Shown here piece by piece: positions 8,178-16,090 of a stretch of 64,000 nucleotides of DNA; position 1 is the stretch's first letter; each line of letters starts with the position of its first letter. A program made the translations under genes and the position numbers. Under the pieces are notes generated by a model. The model was not told the origin of the DNA. It did not search any database and saw nothing but the letters and a program-made list of their open reading frames with translations. Where the stretch lies: NCBI GenBank assembly GCA_016875875.1, contig VGOP01000005.1:62001-126000 (forward strand). Direction: 5' to 3'. Origin of the DNA: Chloroflexota bacterium. GTDB taxonomy: Bacteria > Chloroflexota > Dehalococcoidia > GIF9 > UBA5629.

Positions 8178-8186
8178 ATTATAGCA
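8178..8186 (-). promoter_or_regulatory. Extended -10 promoter of thiL (leaderless start)
   Basis: Read on the minus strand: TGC-TATAAT, then seven bases, then ATG. Transcription would start on or beside the A of the start codon. There is no good -35. Confidence 0.6.
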
Positions 8187-8245
8187 CACAGCCTATATTT
8201 TGGCCTAAACTTTAATCGTTTTTCTATATGAGGCTTCAAAAAGCC

Positions 8246-8274
8246 TTGTATGTGGCAAATGCAAGTTATATAAT
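8246..8274 (+). promoter_or_regulatory. Promoter of the first zinc-ribbon gene
   Basis: TTGTAT (8246-8251), a 17-base spacer, and TATAAT (8269-8274), upstream of a strong AAGGAGGTGA ribosome site. A small hairpin (aggctt...aagcct, about 8231-8245) lies just upstream. Confidence 0.55.
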
Positions 8275-8303
8275 TCGACTAAACAGGTAAGGAGGTGAGT
8301 GAT

Positions 8304-8714
8304 ATGGAGCAGATGGTCAGATGCTCTAACTGTGGTATGGAAAACCCTGCAGGGCAGCAATTCTGTGGGAAATGTGGAGCAAAGCTGGTTACTGAGGTAC
8401 AGCAGCAAAAAATTAAGTGTCCAAAATGCGGTTTTCAGAATCTCGCCGGGCAGCAGTTCTGTGGAAGTTGCGGAGCGAGCTTGGCTGCTACGGTTCAGCA
8501 GGTGCCAACTGCCCCGACTCAGGGGGCGCCTACCAAAGTTGCGAGCTCTGCTGCCTATCGCCAGGGGGTCGAGGTCAAGCCTACTTGGGGGCTGGCCTGG
8601 GGTCTATGGTGGCGAATGTTAGTACTGGGACTATTAATTGGTGGCATAATCTACTTGATTATCGCTATTGTCATGGTTCTTGCTTTCAACTATAAGCTTC
8701 CTTTTGGAGCCTGA
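8304..8714 (+). CDS. Double zinc-ribbon membrane protein
   Basis: About 136 residues, function unknown. Two zinc ribbons follow each other: CSNCG...FCGKCG and CPKCG...FCGSCG, each with two CxxC pairs and the shared core AGQQFCG. A Gln/Pro/Ala-rich linker and one hydrophobic helix near the C-terminus (LVLGLLIGGIIYLIIAIVMV) follow, so the ribbons probably face the cytoplasm on a single anchor. ATG 8304 is eight bases after AGGAGG; the GTG at 8295 lies within the ribosome site. It pairs with a similar gene 25 bases downstream. Such proteins are often annotated as zinc-ribbon domain-containing; no enzymatic role should be inferred. Confidence 0.8.
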   Translation: MEQMVRCSNCGMENPAGQQFCGKCGAKLVTEVQQQKIKCPKCGFQNLAGQQFCGSCGASLAATVQQVPTAPTQGAPTKVASSAAYRQGVEVKPTWGLAWGLWWRMLVLGLLIGGIIYLIIAIVMVLAFNYKLPFGA

Positions 8715-8739
8715 AGTGATAGATAGGCTTTGATAATCT

Positions 8740-9189
8740 ATGCAGCAAATGGTCGCCTGCCCGAATTGTGGTGCGCAAAGCACAGGGCATCCGTTTTGTA
8801 CCACCTGCGGAACTAAATTGCCGGCTATCAGCCAACAACAAGTTTCGGAGGCTCAGCCGATGCCAGATGTTAGGCCAGCAGCAAGAAAGGCACCATCCCC
8901 AAAATACGGAGTCCTGAGAGCTGTTGCCATTATTTATACAATTATCGGCTGGGTAATATGCGTAGGCGGCAGCGTTTTATCAATTGCAGCGGCGGTAATG
9001 ACAGCGCAAGGCGTCACATTCTTAGAGAACCTTGTGCCTGAAGTCGCCGGATCTACCTGGATTGGGGTGGTAATCATAGGAGTAGGAGGTGTTGTGGTGT
9101 CTGTATTGGGTGGTTTATTCTTATTAGCTTTTGCTGAACTTTGCGACGTGACTATTGATATAGAACAGCGTACAAGGTCACAAGAGTGA
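8740..9189 (+). CDS. Zinc-ribbon membrane protein
   Basis: 149 residues. One zinc ribbon at the N-terminus (CPNCGAQSTGHPFCTTCG), a linker rich in Gln, Pro and Ala, then two hydrophobic segments (about 62-85 and 105-130, the second glycine- and valine-rich) and a charged tail. The layout matches the upstream gene and the pair is probably co-transcribed (25-base gap). No clear Shine-Dalgarno precedes ATG 8740, so it may rely on coupling. The function is unknown; the ribbon could mediate protein contacts. Confidence 0.75.
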   Translation: MQQMVACPNCGAQSTGHPFCTTCGTKLPAISQQQVSEAQPMPDVRPAARKAPSPKYGVLRAVAIIYTIIGWVICVGGSVLSIAAAVMTAQGVTFLENLVPEVAGSTWIGVVIIGVGGVVVSVLGGLFLLAFAELCDVTIDIEQRTRSQE

Positions 9190-9221
9190 ATAGGGAAAGG
9201 ATTGTATGTAACCCCTCGCGC

Positions 9222-9662
9222 TTAGACTATCTGCCAGTCCCTGTAGCCTTGTTGAATAACAGCTAGGTATTCCGGAGCAGGCTTTAGTTCGCGTGATTGG
9301 TCTATCTTGATATAAGTAATGACCTCTATCGGTTCGTTGGTCTCCGTCCAAACAGTTACCTTGCGTCGGTCGTAGATTGTAGGATAACCCTCATATTCAT
9401 CCAACCGCTTCAAATCCCTCTCAGATATTTCATAGACAGCTCCCAAAACCTTCTCGCCTCTATGTGGAGTTATGCTGGCAACTCCGCCTTGTCGCCCTGA
9501 CCGGGCGGTGAAGGTGAGTTTGAAATTAGGCAAGGTAGCGATGAACTTGGGCTTGCTGTCCGGAGCCCGCTCTGCCATCTGCTTCCGATTCAGATTGGAG
9601 GCGTAAGCGAAGTAATATATCTCATCTCTCCTGATATGCTGCGGTTGACTTGTCTTTAGCAT
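9222..9662 (-). CDS. Gamma-glutamylcyclotransferase-like (AIG2 family) protein
   Basis: A 146-residue member of the GGCT/AIG2 fold. The substrate-binding loop is YFAYASNLNRKQM (family YGxN), followed by LPNFKLTF, VLGAVYEIS and the region with the conserved acid, LDEYEGYPTIYDR. These suggest conversion of gamma-glutamyl amines or peptides to 5-oxoproline, but many members of this fold have other substrates, so only the family is secure. An AAAGGG lies about six bases before ATG 9662 on the minus strand. It converges on the zinc-ribbon gene with a 32-base gap. Confidence 0.8.
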   Translation of the reverse strand: MLKTSQPQHIRRDEIYYFAYASNLNRKQMAERAPDSKPKFIATLPNFKLTFTARSGRQGGVASITPHRGEKVLGAVYEISERDLKRLDEYEGYPTIYDRRKVTVWTETNEPIEVITYIKIDQSRELKPAPEYLAVIQQGYRDWQIV

Positions 9663-9763
9663 ATTTTACCCTTTTTTATTCATTTGTCCATATCCTTAGA
9701 CCTAAAACTGAGTTCGCTTAGATAGACGGGTGACACTCTGTTGTCATTGCGGCTTCTTTTTTC

Positions 9764-9854
9764 TGTCATTGCGAGCAAGGCGTGGCAATCTCTGCATGGC
9801 AATTACATCTGCCTCGGCTGAGATCGCCACGGGGCTACGCCCCTCGCGATGACA
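9764..9854. repeat. REP-like palindromic repeat
   Basis: Left arm tgtcattgcgagcaaggcg with tggcaatctc; right arm gagatcgccac with cctcgcgatgaca. An extra copy of tgtcattgcgg sits immediately upstream (9732-9742). Same family as 5921-5987. It fills most of the gap between the two divergent genes. Confidence 0.6.
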
Positions 9855-9919
9855 AATAGATTGCTTTTCAAAATGATGGACACAGGTGGCGTCACTAATG
9901 TGCTGGACGATACAAAAAC

Positions 9920-9948
9920 TTAACAAACCGGCTTCTGGATGGTATAGT
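9920..9948 (+). promoter_or_regulatory. Promoter of the metallophosphoesterase gene (leaderless)
   Basis: TTAACA (9920-9925), a 17-base spacer, and TATAGT (9943-9948) preceded by TGG, then only eight bases to ATG 9957. No Shine-Dalgarno fits in that space. Confidence 0.65.
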
Positions 9949-9956
9949 TAGGCGGT

Positions 9957-10688
9957 ATGCGGTATGCAATTCTCGGTGATATACACAGCAATTTAACGGC
10001 TTTTGAGGCAGTGCTTCGCGATGCTGATGACAGAGGGGGTTTTGATAAGATGTGGTGTCTTGGTGATGTGGTGGGCTACGGCCCTGACCCTCATGAGTGC
10101 CTTGAGCGTCTGCGTCAATTTGAGCATGTATGTGTTGCTGGCAATCATGATTGGGCAGCCATAGGCAAGATGGATACCGCTGACTTCAATCCTGTGGCGG
10201 CTCGAGCCTGTCACTGGACAGCTCAGCAGCTAACTGCGGAAGACAAAGATTATTTACAAAACCTGCCTCTCACCCTTCGTGAAAGTGATTTTACGCTGGT
10301 TCATGGCAGCCCACGCGAGCCTATTTGGGAATACCTGCTGTCGATTGAGGCAGCGCAAGATAACTTTGCCTGTTTTGAGACGGCTTACTGCCTCGTTTGC
10401 CATTCCCATGTTCCGCTCATTTTCGAGCTTGCTGGTAATAAGACAGTCTACAGGATGTTTCCAGAAGGAACTGACTTGGAGTTGGGGAAAAACCGTATGA
10501 TTATCAATCCCGGTGGTGTGGGACAGCCTCGAGATGGTGACCCTCGGGCGAGCTATGCACTTTATGATATTGAAGCTCAGACCGTCCATCATTACCGGGT
10601 TGAATATGATATTCAAGCTACACAAAAAAAGATGGAGGAGAGGGGATTGCCCATGCCGCTCATTTTGCGCTTAAGCATGGGCTGGTAA
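9957..10688 (+). CDS. Metallophosphoesterase family protein
   Basis: 243 residues of the calcineurin-like phosphoesterase fold with all metal motifs: GDIHSN (motif I), GDVVGYGPDP (II), GNHDW (III), HGSP, and CHSHVP (the GHxH-like motif). The family includes YfcE-type phosphodiesterases and small phosphatases; the substrate is not deducible. The length is normal and the protein is soluble. Transcription seems to begin at the start codon (promoter 9920-9948), so it is a candidate leaderless mRNA. The SRP RNA gene follows with its own promoter. Confidence 0.88.
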   Translation: MRYAILGDIHSNLTAFEAVLRDADDRGGFDKMWCLGDVVGYGPDPHECLERLRQFEHVCVAGNHDWAAIGKMDTADFNPVAARACHWTAQQLTAEDKDYLQNLPLTLRESDFTLVHGSPREPIWEYLLSIEAAQDNFACFETAYCLVCHSHVPLIFELAGNKTVYRMFPEGTDLELGKNRMIINPGGVGQPRDGDPRASYALYDIEAQTVHHYRVEYDIQATQKKMEERGLPMPLILRLSMGW

Positions 10689-10690
10689 TC

Positions 10691-10719
10691 TTGAAAAGTT
10701 CAAAGTTCCATAGTAGTAT
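10691..10719 (+). promoter_or_regulatory. Promoter of the SRP RNA
   Basis: TTGAAA (10691-10696), a 17-base spacer, and TAGTAT (10714-10719). The predicted start is about 10725-10726, exactly where the closing helix of the RNA begins. Confidence 0.65.
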
Positions 10720-10724
10720 TTGGT

Positions 10725-10995
10725 TGGGTCGTGCTAGACGGGGAACTAGCGGTGCCCTGTACCCGAGATCCGCTATAGCGGGGTTGAATCCCGGCTCGAG
10801 GTTCCTGTCTTTTAGGACTGCTGTGGTAAAGTGGCGTTGAGGGCTGGGTCTTGCGCGGCGGAGAACTATGAATCCCGTCAGGTCCGGAAGGAAGCAGCGG
10901 TAAATAGTATTCTCCGGGTGCCGCAAGGCTACCTGGTCGGAGCTGGCTAACTGTGGCAAGCTAGAAGGCAAAATCGACAGTCGGTGCACGACCCA
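10725..10995 (+). ncRNA. Signal recognition particle RNA, long (Alu-containing) bacterial type
   Basis: About 270 bases. The 3' half carries the universal SRP helix 8 core: gtcaggtccggaaggaagca, with flanking strands closing the Ffh-binding hairpin (gcggcggagaa / ttctccgggtgccgc). The 5' part contains an Alu domain like that of the Bacillus scRNA: gtgctagacggggaactagc, ggtgccctgtaccc, then ggttgaatcccggctcgagg. The ends pair (tgggtcgtgc at 10725-10734 with gcacgaccca at 10986-10995), as expected for helix 5. This is therefore the long form, not the roughly 100-base 4.5S form. No T-run follows; the downstream SDR gene starts 26 bases later, so the 3' end may be made by processing. It guides membrane proteins to the translocon with Ffh. 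Confidence 0.93.
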
Positions 10996-11021
10996 TATTA
11001 AAAAATCAGGAGGATTCAAAG

Positions 11022-11813
11022 ATGGATTTGCATTTGGCCGGCAAGACGGTGATTGTTACTGGTGGCGGCTCGAATATCGGTCGGGGTATAGTCTTAGCCT
11101 TTGCTAAGGAATGGCCGAATATAGTAATTGCTGATATAGACGAGGTGCAAGGGCAAAAGGTAGCTAAAGAAGCTAATGCTCTAGGTGGTAAGCCTGTAGT
11201 TATCAAAACTGATGTCACCAATGTCGATTCCGTAACAGCTACGGTTAAAAAAACACTGGAGCAGTTCGGGAAAATAGATATACTGGTCAACAACGCTGGC
11301 TGGGGTATGGACCGGCTGTTTATCGAGAAGCCGAGGGCGGAATGGGAGAAAGAGGTAAGCATCAATTTCTGGGGGGTTATCAACTGTACCAGGGCAGTAT
11401 TGGACCACATGATTGAACAAAAATATGGCAAAATTATCAGCATCAGCTCTGATGCTGGCAGGATGGGCGAGTATAGAGAGGCAGTCTATGCTGGGTGCAA
11501 AGGCGGTGTTATCGCTATGTCCAAAGCTTTGGCTCGTGAATTAGGGCGCTATGGTATAAATGTTAATGTTGTTTGTCCTGGAATGACGTTGCCTGAAAGT
11601 CCTGAGCATGCTGGTGAGCTTAGCATGTGGAAAAGTCCGATGGCTCAATTCTTGACCCCAGAAGTTCAGGAGAGGGCAGCAAAGGCATACCCCTTGCGCC
11701 GGCTGGGTAAGCCCCAGGACGTCGCCAACCTCGTCGTTTTTTTGGCTTCGGATGCGGCTAGCTTCATAACCGGACAGACCATTAGCGTTAGCGGTGGCTA
11801 TACAATGATGTAA
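11022..11813 (+). CDS. SDR-family NAD(P)-dependent oxidoreductase
   Basis: A 263-residue classical short-chain dehydrogenase. The nucleotide-binding motif is TGGGSNIGRG, with an acidic residue at the end of beta-2 (IADID), which favours NAD(H). It is followed by NNAGWG, the catalytic Ser in IISISSDAG, and YAGCKGG with the YxxxK pair; the C-terminus (TGQTISVSGGYTM) is typical. It resembles 3-oxoacyl-ACP reductases and 2-hydroxycyclohexanecarbonyl-CoA dehydrogenases; the substrate is unknown. AGGAGG lies eight bases before ATG 11022. It follows the SRP RNA closely and is followed after 24 bases by an amidohydrolase, suggesting a small catabolic pair ahead of ksgA-ispE. Confidence 0.88.
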   Translation: MDLHLAGKTVIVTGGGSNIGRGIVLAFAKEWPNIVIADIDEVQGQKVAKEANALGGKPVVIKTDVTNVDSVTATVKKTLEQFGKIDILVNNAGWGMDRLFIEKPRAEWEKEVSINFWGVINCTRAVLDHMIEQKYGKIISISSDAGRMGEYREAVYAGCKGGVIAMSKALARELGRYGINVNVVCPGMTLPESPEHAGELSMWKSPMAQFLTPEVQERAAKAYPLRRLGKPQDVANLVVFLASDAASFITGQTISVSGGYTMM

Positions 11814-11837
11814 AATGGTGTAAAAGGAGGCTTTAAA

Positions 11838-12701
11838 ATGAAAGCTATTGATGTTCATGTCCACCCGAGCACGTCGGCTTTTGACCGCAAGCGTATCTGG
11901 GGGACGGAGTTGGTTGAGTATATCTCCAAGTATTACGGAGCTGAGTACAAAGTTAAGACAGATGAAGAGATGGCACAGGATTTCAAGGAGCTGGATATAA
12001 AGGCTATCTTGATAGGTTGGGATACGCAGACCACAAGTGGTACTGATACTAACAATAGCAATGACGAGGTGGCGAGGCTGATTAAGAAATTTCCCGATGT
12101 GTTTATCGGCGGCTGGGCAATGATTGACCCCTGGAAGGGGAAGGCAGCTATAAAAGAACTGGAGCGCTGCGTTAAGGAACTGGGGTTGATGGGGCTGAAG
12201 TTCCAGCCAGCTCTCCAGGCTTTTTACCCTAATGACCGGCGATTTTATCCTCTTTATGAGAAGTGTGTGGAACTGAAAATACCAGTTTCTTTCCATACCG
12301 GGACTACCGGCGCCGGGGCTGGTATGCCAGGGGGTTATGGCATACGTTTAAGCTATACTAGACCCATACCCTATATTGATGACGTGGCAGCTGATTTTCC
12401 CGATTTGACCATAGTAATGATTCATCCTGCCTGGCCCTGGCACGAAGAACAAATTGCCGTTTTGCTGCACAAAGGTAACGTATATGCTGACCTTTCGGGT
12501 TGGGCACCGAAATATTTCCCAGAGGTGATTAGAAGGGAGGTCAACGGACGGCTCCAAGATAAGTTTATGTTCGGCTCTGACTATCCTGAGATTCCGCCAA
12601 AGCGATGGCTTGATGAATTCGAGAGTTTTGGCTTTAAGCCCGAAGTGATTGAGAAAGTCCTGTACAAGAATGCCCAGAGGATACTAAAGCTTAAGGTTTG
12701 A
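11838..12701 (+). CDS. Amidohydrolase family protein (ACMSD-like)
   Basis: A 287-residue TIM-barrel metal-dependent hydrolase of the amidohydrolase-2 group. Metal ligands are visible as IDVHVH (HxH), LKFQPALQ with its lysine, VSFHTG, MIHPAWPW and the distal FGSDYP aspartate. The family catalyses non-oxidative decarboxylation or C-C and C-N hydrolysis of ring-derived acids; the substrate is unknown here. AGGAGG stands upstream of ATG 11838. Next to an SDR, it may serve the same pathway. The ksgA start follows nine bases after its stop. Confidence 0.82.
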   Translation: MKAIDVHVHPSTSAFDRKRIWGTELVEYISKYYGAEYKVKTDEEMAQDFKELDIKAILIGWDTQTTSGTDTNNSNDEVARLIKKFPDVFIGGWAMIDPWKGKAAIKELERCVKELGLMGLKFQPALQAFYPNDRRFYPLYEKCVELKIPVSFHTGTTGAGAGMPGGYGIRLSYTRPIPYIDDVAADFPDLTIVMIHPAWPWHEEQIAVLLHKGNVYADLSGWAPKYFPEVIRREVNGRLQDKFMFGSDYPEIPPKRWLDEFESFGFKPEVIEKVLYKNAQRILKLKV

Positions 12702-12710
12702 AGGCGCCAA

Positions 12711-13580
12711 GTGCCTGATAAAAAAGCATTATCCTCAGCTCAGGTCAAAGGACTGCTTCGCCAGTCTGGTCTGAAGGCGAAGAAAAGCCTGGGGCAACAT
12801 TTCCTTGTAGATACATCAATTTTGCAGATAATTGTTGAAGCTGCTGAGCTTTCCCCAGATGACACTGTAATTGAAATTGGCCCTGGTCTAGGCATATTGA
12901 CTGTCGAGCTAGCCCGGCATGCTGGCGATGTCATTGCTGTGGAACTCGATACGAAGCTGGCGTCGCTGTTGAAGCGTCGGTTAGTTTCGCTGGCGAATTT
13001 AAATGTGATTAACGCTGATATACTCAAGGTTAGTCCATCACAGCTATTGGAAAAGAAAAGCACATATAAAGTGGTAGCTAATCTGCCATATTATATTACC
13101 TCTCCCGTATTACGTTATTTTGCAGAGGCTTCGCCGAAGCCATCGTTGATGGTGATGATGGTGCAGAAGGAAGTTGGTGAAGCCATTGTTGCTGGTCCGG
13201 GAAAGATGTCTCTGCTGGCAGTTAGTCTTCAGGTATATAGCAAGCCGATGATTATCTCGCACGTGCCATCCAGATGCTTTTATCCTCAGCCGAAAGTTGA
13301 TTCGGTTATCCTGCGATTTGATGTATTGTCAGAGCCTGCGGTTAAAGTGTCTGATATGGGCGGCTTTTTCGAGGTAGTAAAATGTGGATTTAGCTCACCT
13401 CGAAAGCAATTGCATAATTCGCTAGCTCACGGCTTAGGGATAAAACCGGCTGAAGTTGCCTTATTGTTGGAGAAGGCGAGCATCGACCCTAAACGCCGGG
13501 CTGAGACGCTCGGACTGGAAGAGTGGGCTAAGTTATATGAAGTTTGGGCGGTTTCAAAAAAGGTCAGGATGCAATGCTGA
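12711..13580 (+). CDS. ksgA: 16S rRNA dimethyladenosine transferase KsgA (RsmA)
   Basis: A 289-residue SAM-dependent enzyme that dimethylates two adjacent adenines in helix 45 of 16S rRNA. Motifs: KSLGQHFLVD, VIEIGPGLGILT (SAM loop), IAVELD, the catalytic NLPYYITSPV, VMMVQKEVGEAI and FYPQPKVDSVILRF. It starts with GTG 12711 directly after the amidohydrolase, with a weak ribosome site (aaggcgcc). Its 3' end overlaps ispE by seven bases, so translation is coupled; ksgA-ispE adjacency is common in bacteria. Confidence 0.95.
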   Translation: MPDKKALSSAQVKGLLRQSGLKAKKSLGQHFLVDTSILQIIVEAAELSPDDTVIEIGPGLGILTVELARHAGDVIAVELDTKLASLLKRRLVSLANLNVINADILKVSPSQLLEKKSTYKVVANLPYYITSPVLRYFAEASPKPSLMVMMVQKEVGEAIVAGPGKMSLLAVSLQVYSKPMIISHVPSRCFYPQPKVDSVILRFDVLSEPAVKVSDMGGFFEVVKCGFSSPRKQLHNSLAHGLGIKPAEVALLLEKASIDPKRRAETLGLEEWAKLYEVWAVSKKVRMQC

Positions 13581-14419
13581 ACTACCTGGCACCGGCTAAA
13601 ATTAATCTTGTCCTTGAAGTTCTGGGCAAGCGTGATGATGGCTACCACGAGATTCATAGCCTGGTTCAGACAATTAATTTGTGTGATGTTCTGTATTTTG
13701 AGCCGGCTGACAAGGTTGCGTTTGAATGCACCGAGCGGAGCCTGCAAGCTTCAGATAATCTGGTTGTTCAAGCTGTTGAGTTGCTTAAGAAAGTCAGTGG
13801 CTGTGACAAGGGGGTCAGGATCAGACTTGAGAAGCGAATCCCCTGGGGTGCTGGTTTGGGTGGTGGCAGCAGCGATGGGGCTGCCACTTTGTTGGCTCTC
13901 AATAAGCTTTGGGGACTGAAACTGACAACTTCGGCTTTAGTTGAGCTGGCAGCCAGGCTTGGGTCAGACGCACCCTTTTTTATTCATGGAGGCGCTGCTT
14001 TAATAGAGGGCAGGGGCGAAAAAGTGACTCCTTTGGCAGCTCCGGTGCCGAGCTGGTTTGTTTTGTTGATACCACCATTGCCCAAAATATCTCGCAAGAC
14101 GCAGCAGCTTTATTCACGTTTGGATGCGAGGCACTTCACCGGAGGCCAATTTGTTTACAGAGCATTCAGAATGTGGTCTCAAGATAGGCAAATCGCTCCG
14201 TCCTTGTTGTTTAACGTTTTTGACAAGGTAGCCTTTGATGCTTTTCTTGGGTTGAAAGATTATTGGAAACGTTTTGAGACAGTTGGTGCTAAAGATATTC
14301 ATTTAGCCGGCTCGGGACCGGCTTTGTTTGCGCCTGTAGATAGTGAAGCCCAAGCCAAGGAGATGCAGCGACGGCTACGGCGGCAGAAGCTCGAAGGCTA
14401 TGCTGTATCTACTATCTAA
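13574..14419 (+). CDS. ispE: 4-diphosphocytidyl-2-C-methyl-D-erythritol kinase
   Basis: About 281 residues, a GHMP kinase of the non-mevalonate isoprenoid pathway (phosphorylates CDP-ME). N-terminal LAPAKINLVLEVLGKRDDGY carries the conserved Lys, WGAGLGGGSSDGAA is the ATP-binding loop, and the C-terminal LAGSGPALFA is motif 3. The open frame continues upstream to 13544, but the conserved N-terminus starts at ATG 13574, inside the end of ksgA, after a GTCAGG. With the prenyl synthase at 580-1542 it shows that the organism makes isoprenoids by the MEP route. Confidence 0.94.
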   Translation: MLNYLAPAKINLVLEVLGKRDDGYHEIHSLVQTINLCDVLYFEPADKVAFECTERSLQASDNLVVQAVELLKKVSGCDKGVRIRLEKRIPWGAGLGGGSSDGAATLLALNKLWGLKLTTSALVELAARLGSDAPFFIHGGAALIEGRGEKVTPLAAPVPSWFVLLIPPLPKISRKTQQLYSRLDARHFTGGQFVYRAFRMWSQDRQIAPSLLFNVFDKVAFDAFLGLKDYWKRFETVGAKDIHLAGSGPALFAPVDSEAQAKEMQRRLRRQKLEGYAVSTI

Positions 14420-14685
14420 AGATTGTAAATTAATTTCGACAAAAGCATTATGTTTGGTTAGTATTTTCGAAAAGGTAACAATTCAGGCAAATGTGCAGTG
14501 GCAAACAATATGGACAATCGTGTGCTCCAACAAAGCGCTAGACTATTACTAATACACGAACATCGGGATGTATGTTAAATTGGGCGTACGATTATATTCG
14601 ACACTGTAACATATTTATACCAGACCGTCCTTGCCCAAAATTAATCATCCCCGTTTAGTTACAAAATAAAATCTATAATTACTCA

Positions 14686-15819
14686 CTACTTGAGCTTTTT
14701 TTGAAACCTTCCTGTGCCTTGATTAATTCTATAAACCCATACCTTTCCTCTAACCCTTATGTTAGCAAACTGATCCATAGCCCATTGCGATAAATCATCA
14801 TATTTGACTTCATGCCATGGATCATACTTGCGCCGCCTGAGCTTCCTTTCAAACTTTCCAGTGCTTCTGTTAATCCTATAAGCGAATTCCTTGCCTTTAA
14901 CTGTTCTGTTACTGAATTGATCTATTACCCATCGAGATAAATCTTCATATTTTATTTCTTGCCAACTACTTGGCGATGGTGGTGTAGTAGTAGGTGGCGC
15001 CGTAACAGGAGGTGTGGGTGTCGAAGGTTGTTTCGTTGCCTTCTTCCATAGGTTACAAATATCTTCATACTCCCAAGTAAGAATCTTATACTGTCGTGCT
15101 TCATCTTCAGCTTGACTTGTAAAACCGCTAGGGCAAATTACAATGCCTTTAACGCCCGCTTTATTATCAGGAAGAGCCCCATTTAAATTGCGGATCACAT
15201 CTGGTGGTGCTCGATAATCCCAGTTTTTACATTGGATATATAATTCCTGCCTGCCATAATCCCGGTCTATTTTAGTTACTACCAAGTCTAGCCCCCTGTC
15301 ACCGGGTCCTCCTTTAGCTTGAACTACTGCCCAACCGTCTCTTTTAAGCAATCCCCCTATATAGTTCTCAAATCCGTATCCACCCATATTAATTAACTGT
15401 TCCTTGCTTGGCGGGTTATTTTTTGGGATAGTTAGTTGTAAGAGCCATCCTTTTTTCCATGCCAACAGAAGTAAAGCAATAACAAGTATAGATAAAACAA
15501 CTACCGTAACTGTAATATTCTGTCTAAACCACTGAATTAACAGAGGTAGCAAATATACCCACAATAAATACCCACACGATAATACAATTAATGCTATGCA
15601 TATGATGCGGCCAAACAAACCCTGCCTTTTGTTAAATATCAGTCTTAATATAGAAAAGAGTAAAATAATGATGCTGATGCTGGTTAATATTATCGTTAGA
15701 TACTGACTAAACCAAGAGGAGTTTGCCTTCGAAAAAAACCAAATAACACCAATGCATATTGCTGCAAATACACCAAAGATCAATGGCTGAGGTTGTTTTC
15801 TACGACGCTTGCCCCTCAT
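14686..15819 (-). CDS. Membrane-anchored Mrr-type restriction endonuclease-like protein with duplicated C-terminal module
   Basis: 377 residues. A basic N-terminus (RGKRRRK) is followed by about four hydrophobic helices (roughly 13-30, 37-57, 68-92 and 100-122), then a Mrr_cat-type nuclease domain (about 145-265): GFENYIGGLLKRDGW, GDRGLDLVV (catalytic Asp), and YIQCKNWD, giving the D-(Q)xK core. A Thr/Pro-rich linker leads to two tandem copies of a roughly 45-residue module (WQEIKYEDLSRW...YRINRSTGKFERKL and WHEVKYDDLSQW...YRINQGTGRFQKKL). Mrr-like enzymes cut modified or foreign DNA; membrane anchoring suggests action near the envelope. It stands alone, with AT-rich flanks. No methyltransferase is nearby. 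Confidence 0.8.
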   Translation of the reverse strand: MRGKRRRKQPQPLIFGVFAAICIGVIWFFSKANSSWFSQYLTIILTSISIIILLFSILRLIFNKRQGLFGRIICIALIVLSCGYLLWVYLLPLLIQWFRQNITVTVVVLSILVIALLLLAWKKGWLLQLTIPKNNPPSKEQLINMGGYGFENYIGGLLKRDGWAVVQAKGGPGDRGLDLVVTKIDRDYGRQELYIQCKNWDYRAPPDVIRNLNGALPDNKAGVKGIVICPSGFTSQAEDEARQYKILTWEYEDICNLWKKATKQPSTPTPPVTAPPTTTPPSPSSWQEIKYEDLSRWVIDQFSNRTVKGKEFAYRINRSTGKFERKLRRRKYDPWHEVKYDDLSQWAMDQFANIRVRGKVWVYRINQGTGRFQKKLK

Positions 15820-16090
15820 ATCTTCTTATAATCACACAAGTCATTAGCGAATGCTCTGATGTCGCATTATACACTGAAACTGTGAAAATACAAATATAAA
15901 CAAGGGTAGCGTCATTAAGGACAGGGCAAATTACATTTCCCTATTCGCTCATAGTAAGCATGAAATGACATGCAATGGGATGTCTGCGTGAACTTAGCTA
16001 TAAACTCCCCCATTTGAGGCAAGTGTCACATTCTGAGTTTTTGTTCGGTGGGTGCATTACACAATAGTCAGTTTAGTATAATCGCCATAT

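Noticed and set aside
8171-8245. Possible TPP riboswitch before thiL
   Set aside because: The -10 element is seven bases from the start codon, leaving no untranslated leader; no ctgaga or similar core is present.
10846-10940. Short 4.5S-type SRP RNA
   Set aside because: The flanking sequence also carries the Alu domain and terminal pairing of the long form, so the short call covers only part of the RNA.
10660-11019. 119-codon ORF on the minus strand
   Set aside because: It is antisense to the SRP RNA and to the end of the phosphoesterase gene, and has no recognisable product or ribosome site.
11541-12296. 251-codon ORF on the minus strand
   Set aside because: It is antisense to the SDR and amidohydrolase genes, both of which have full conserved motifs and ribosome sites; the product shows no family.
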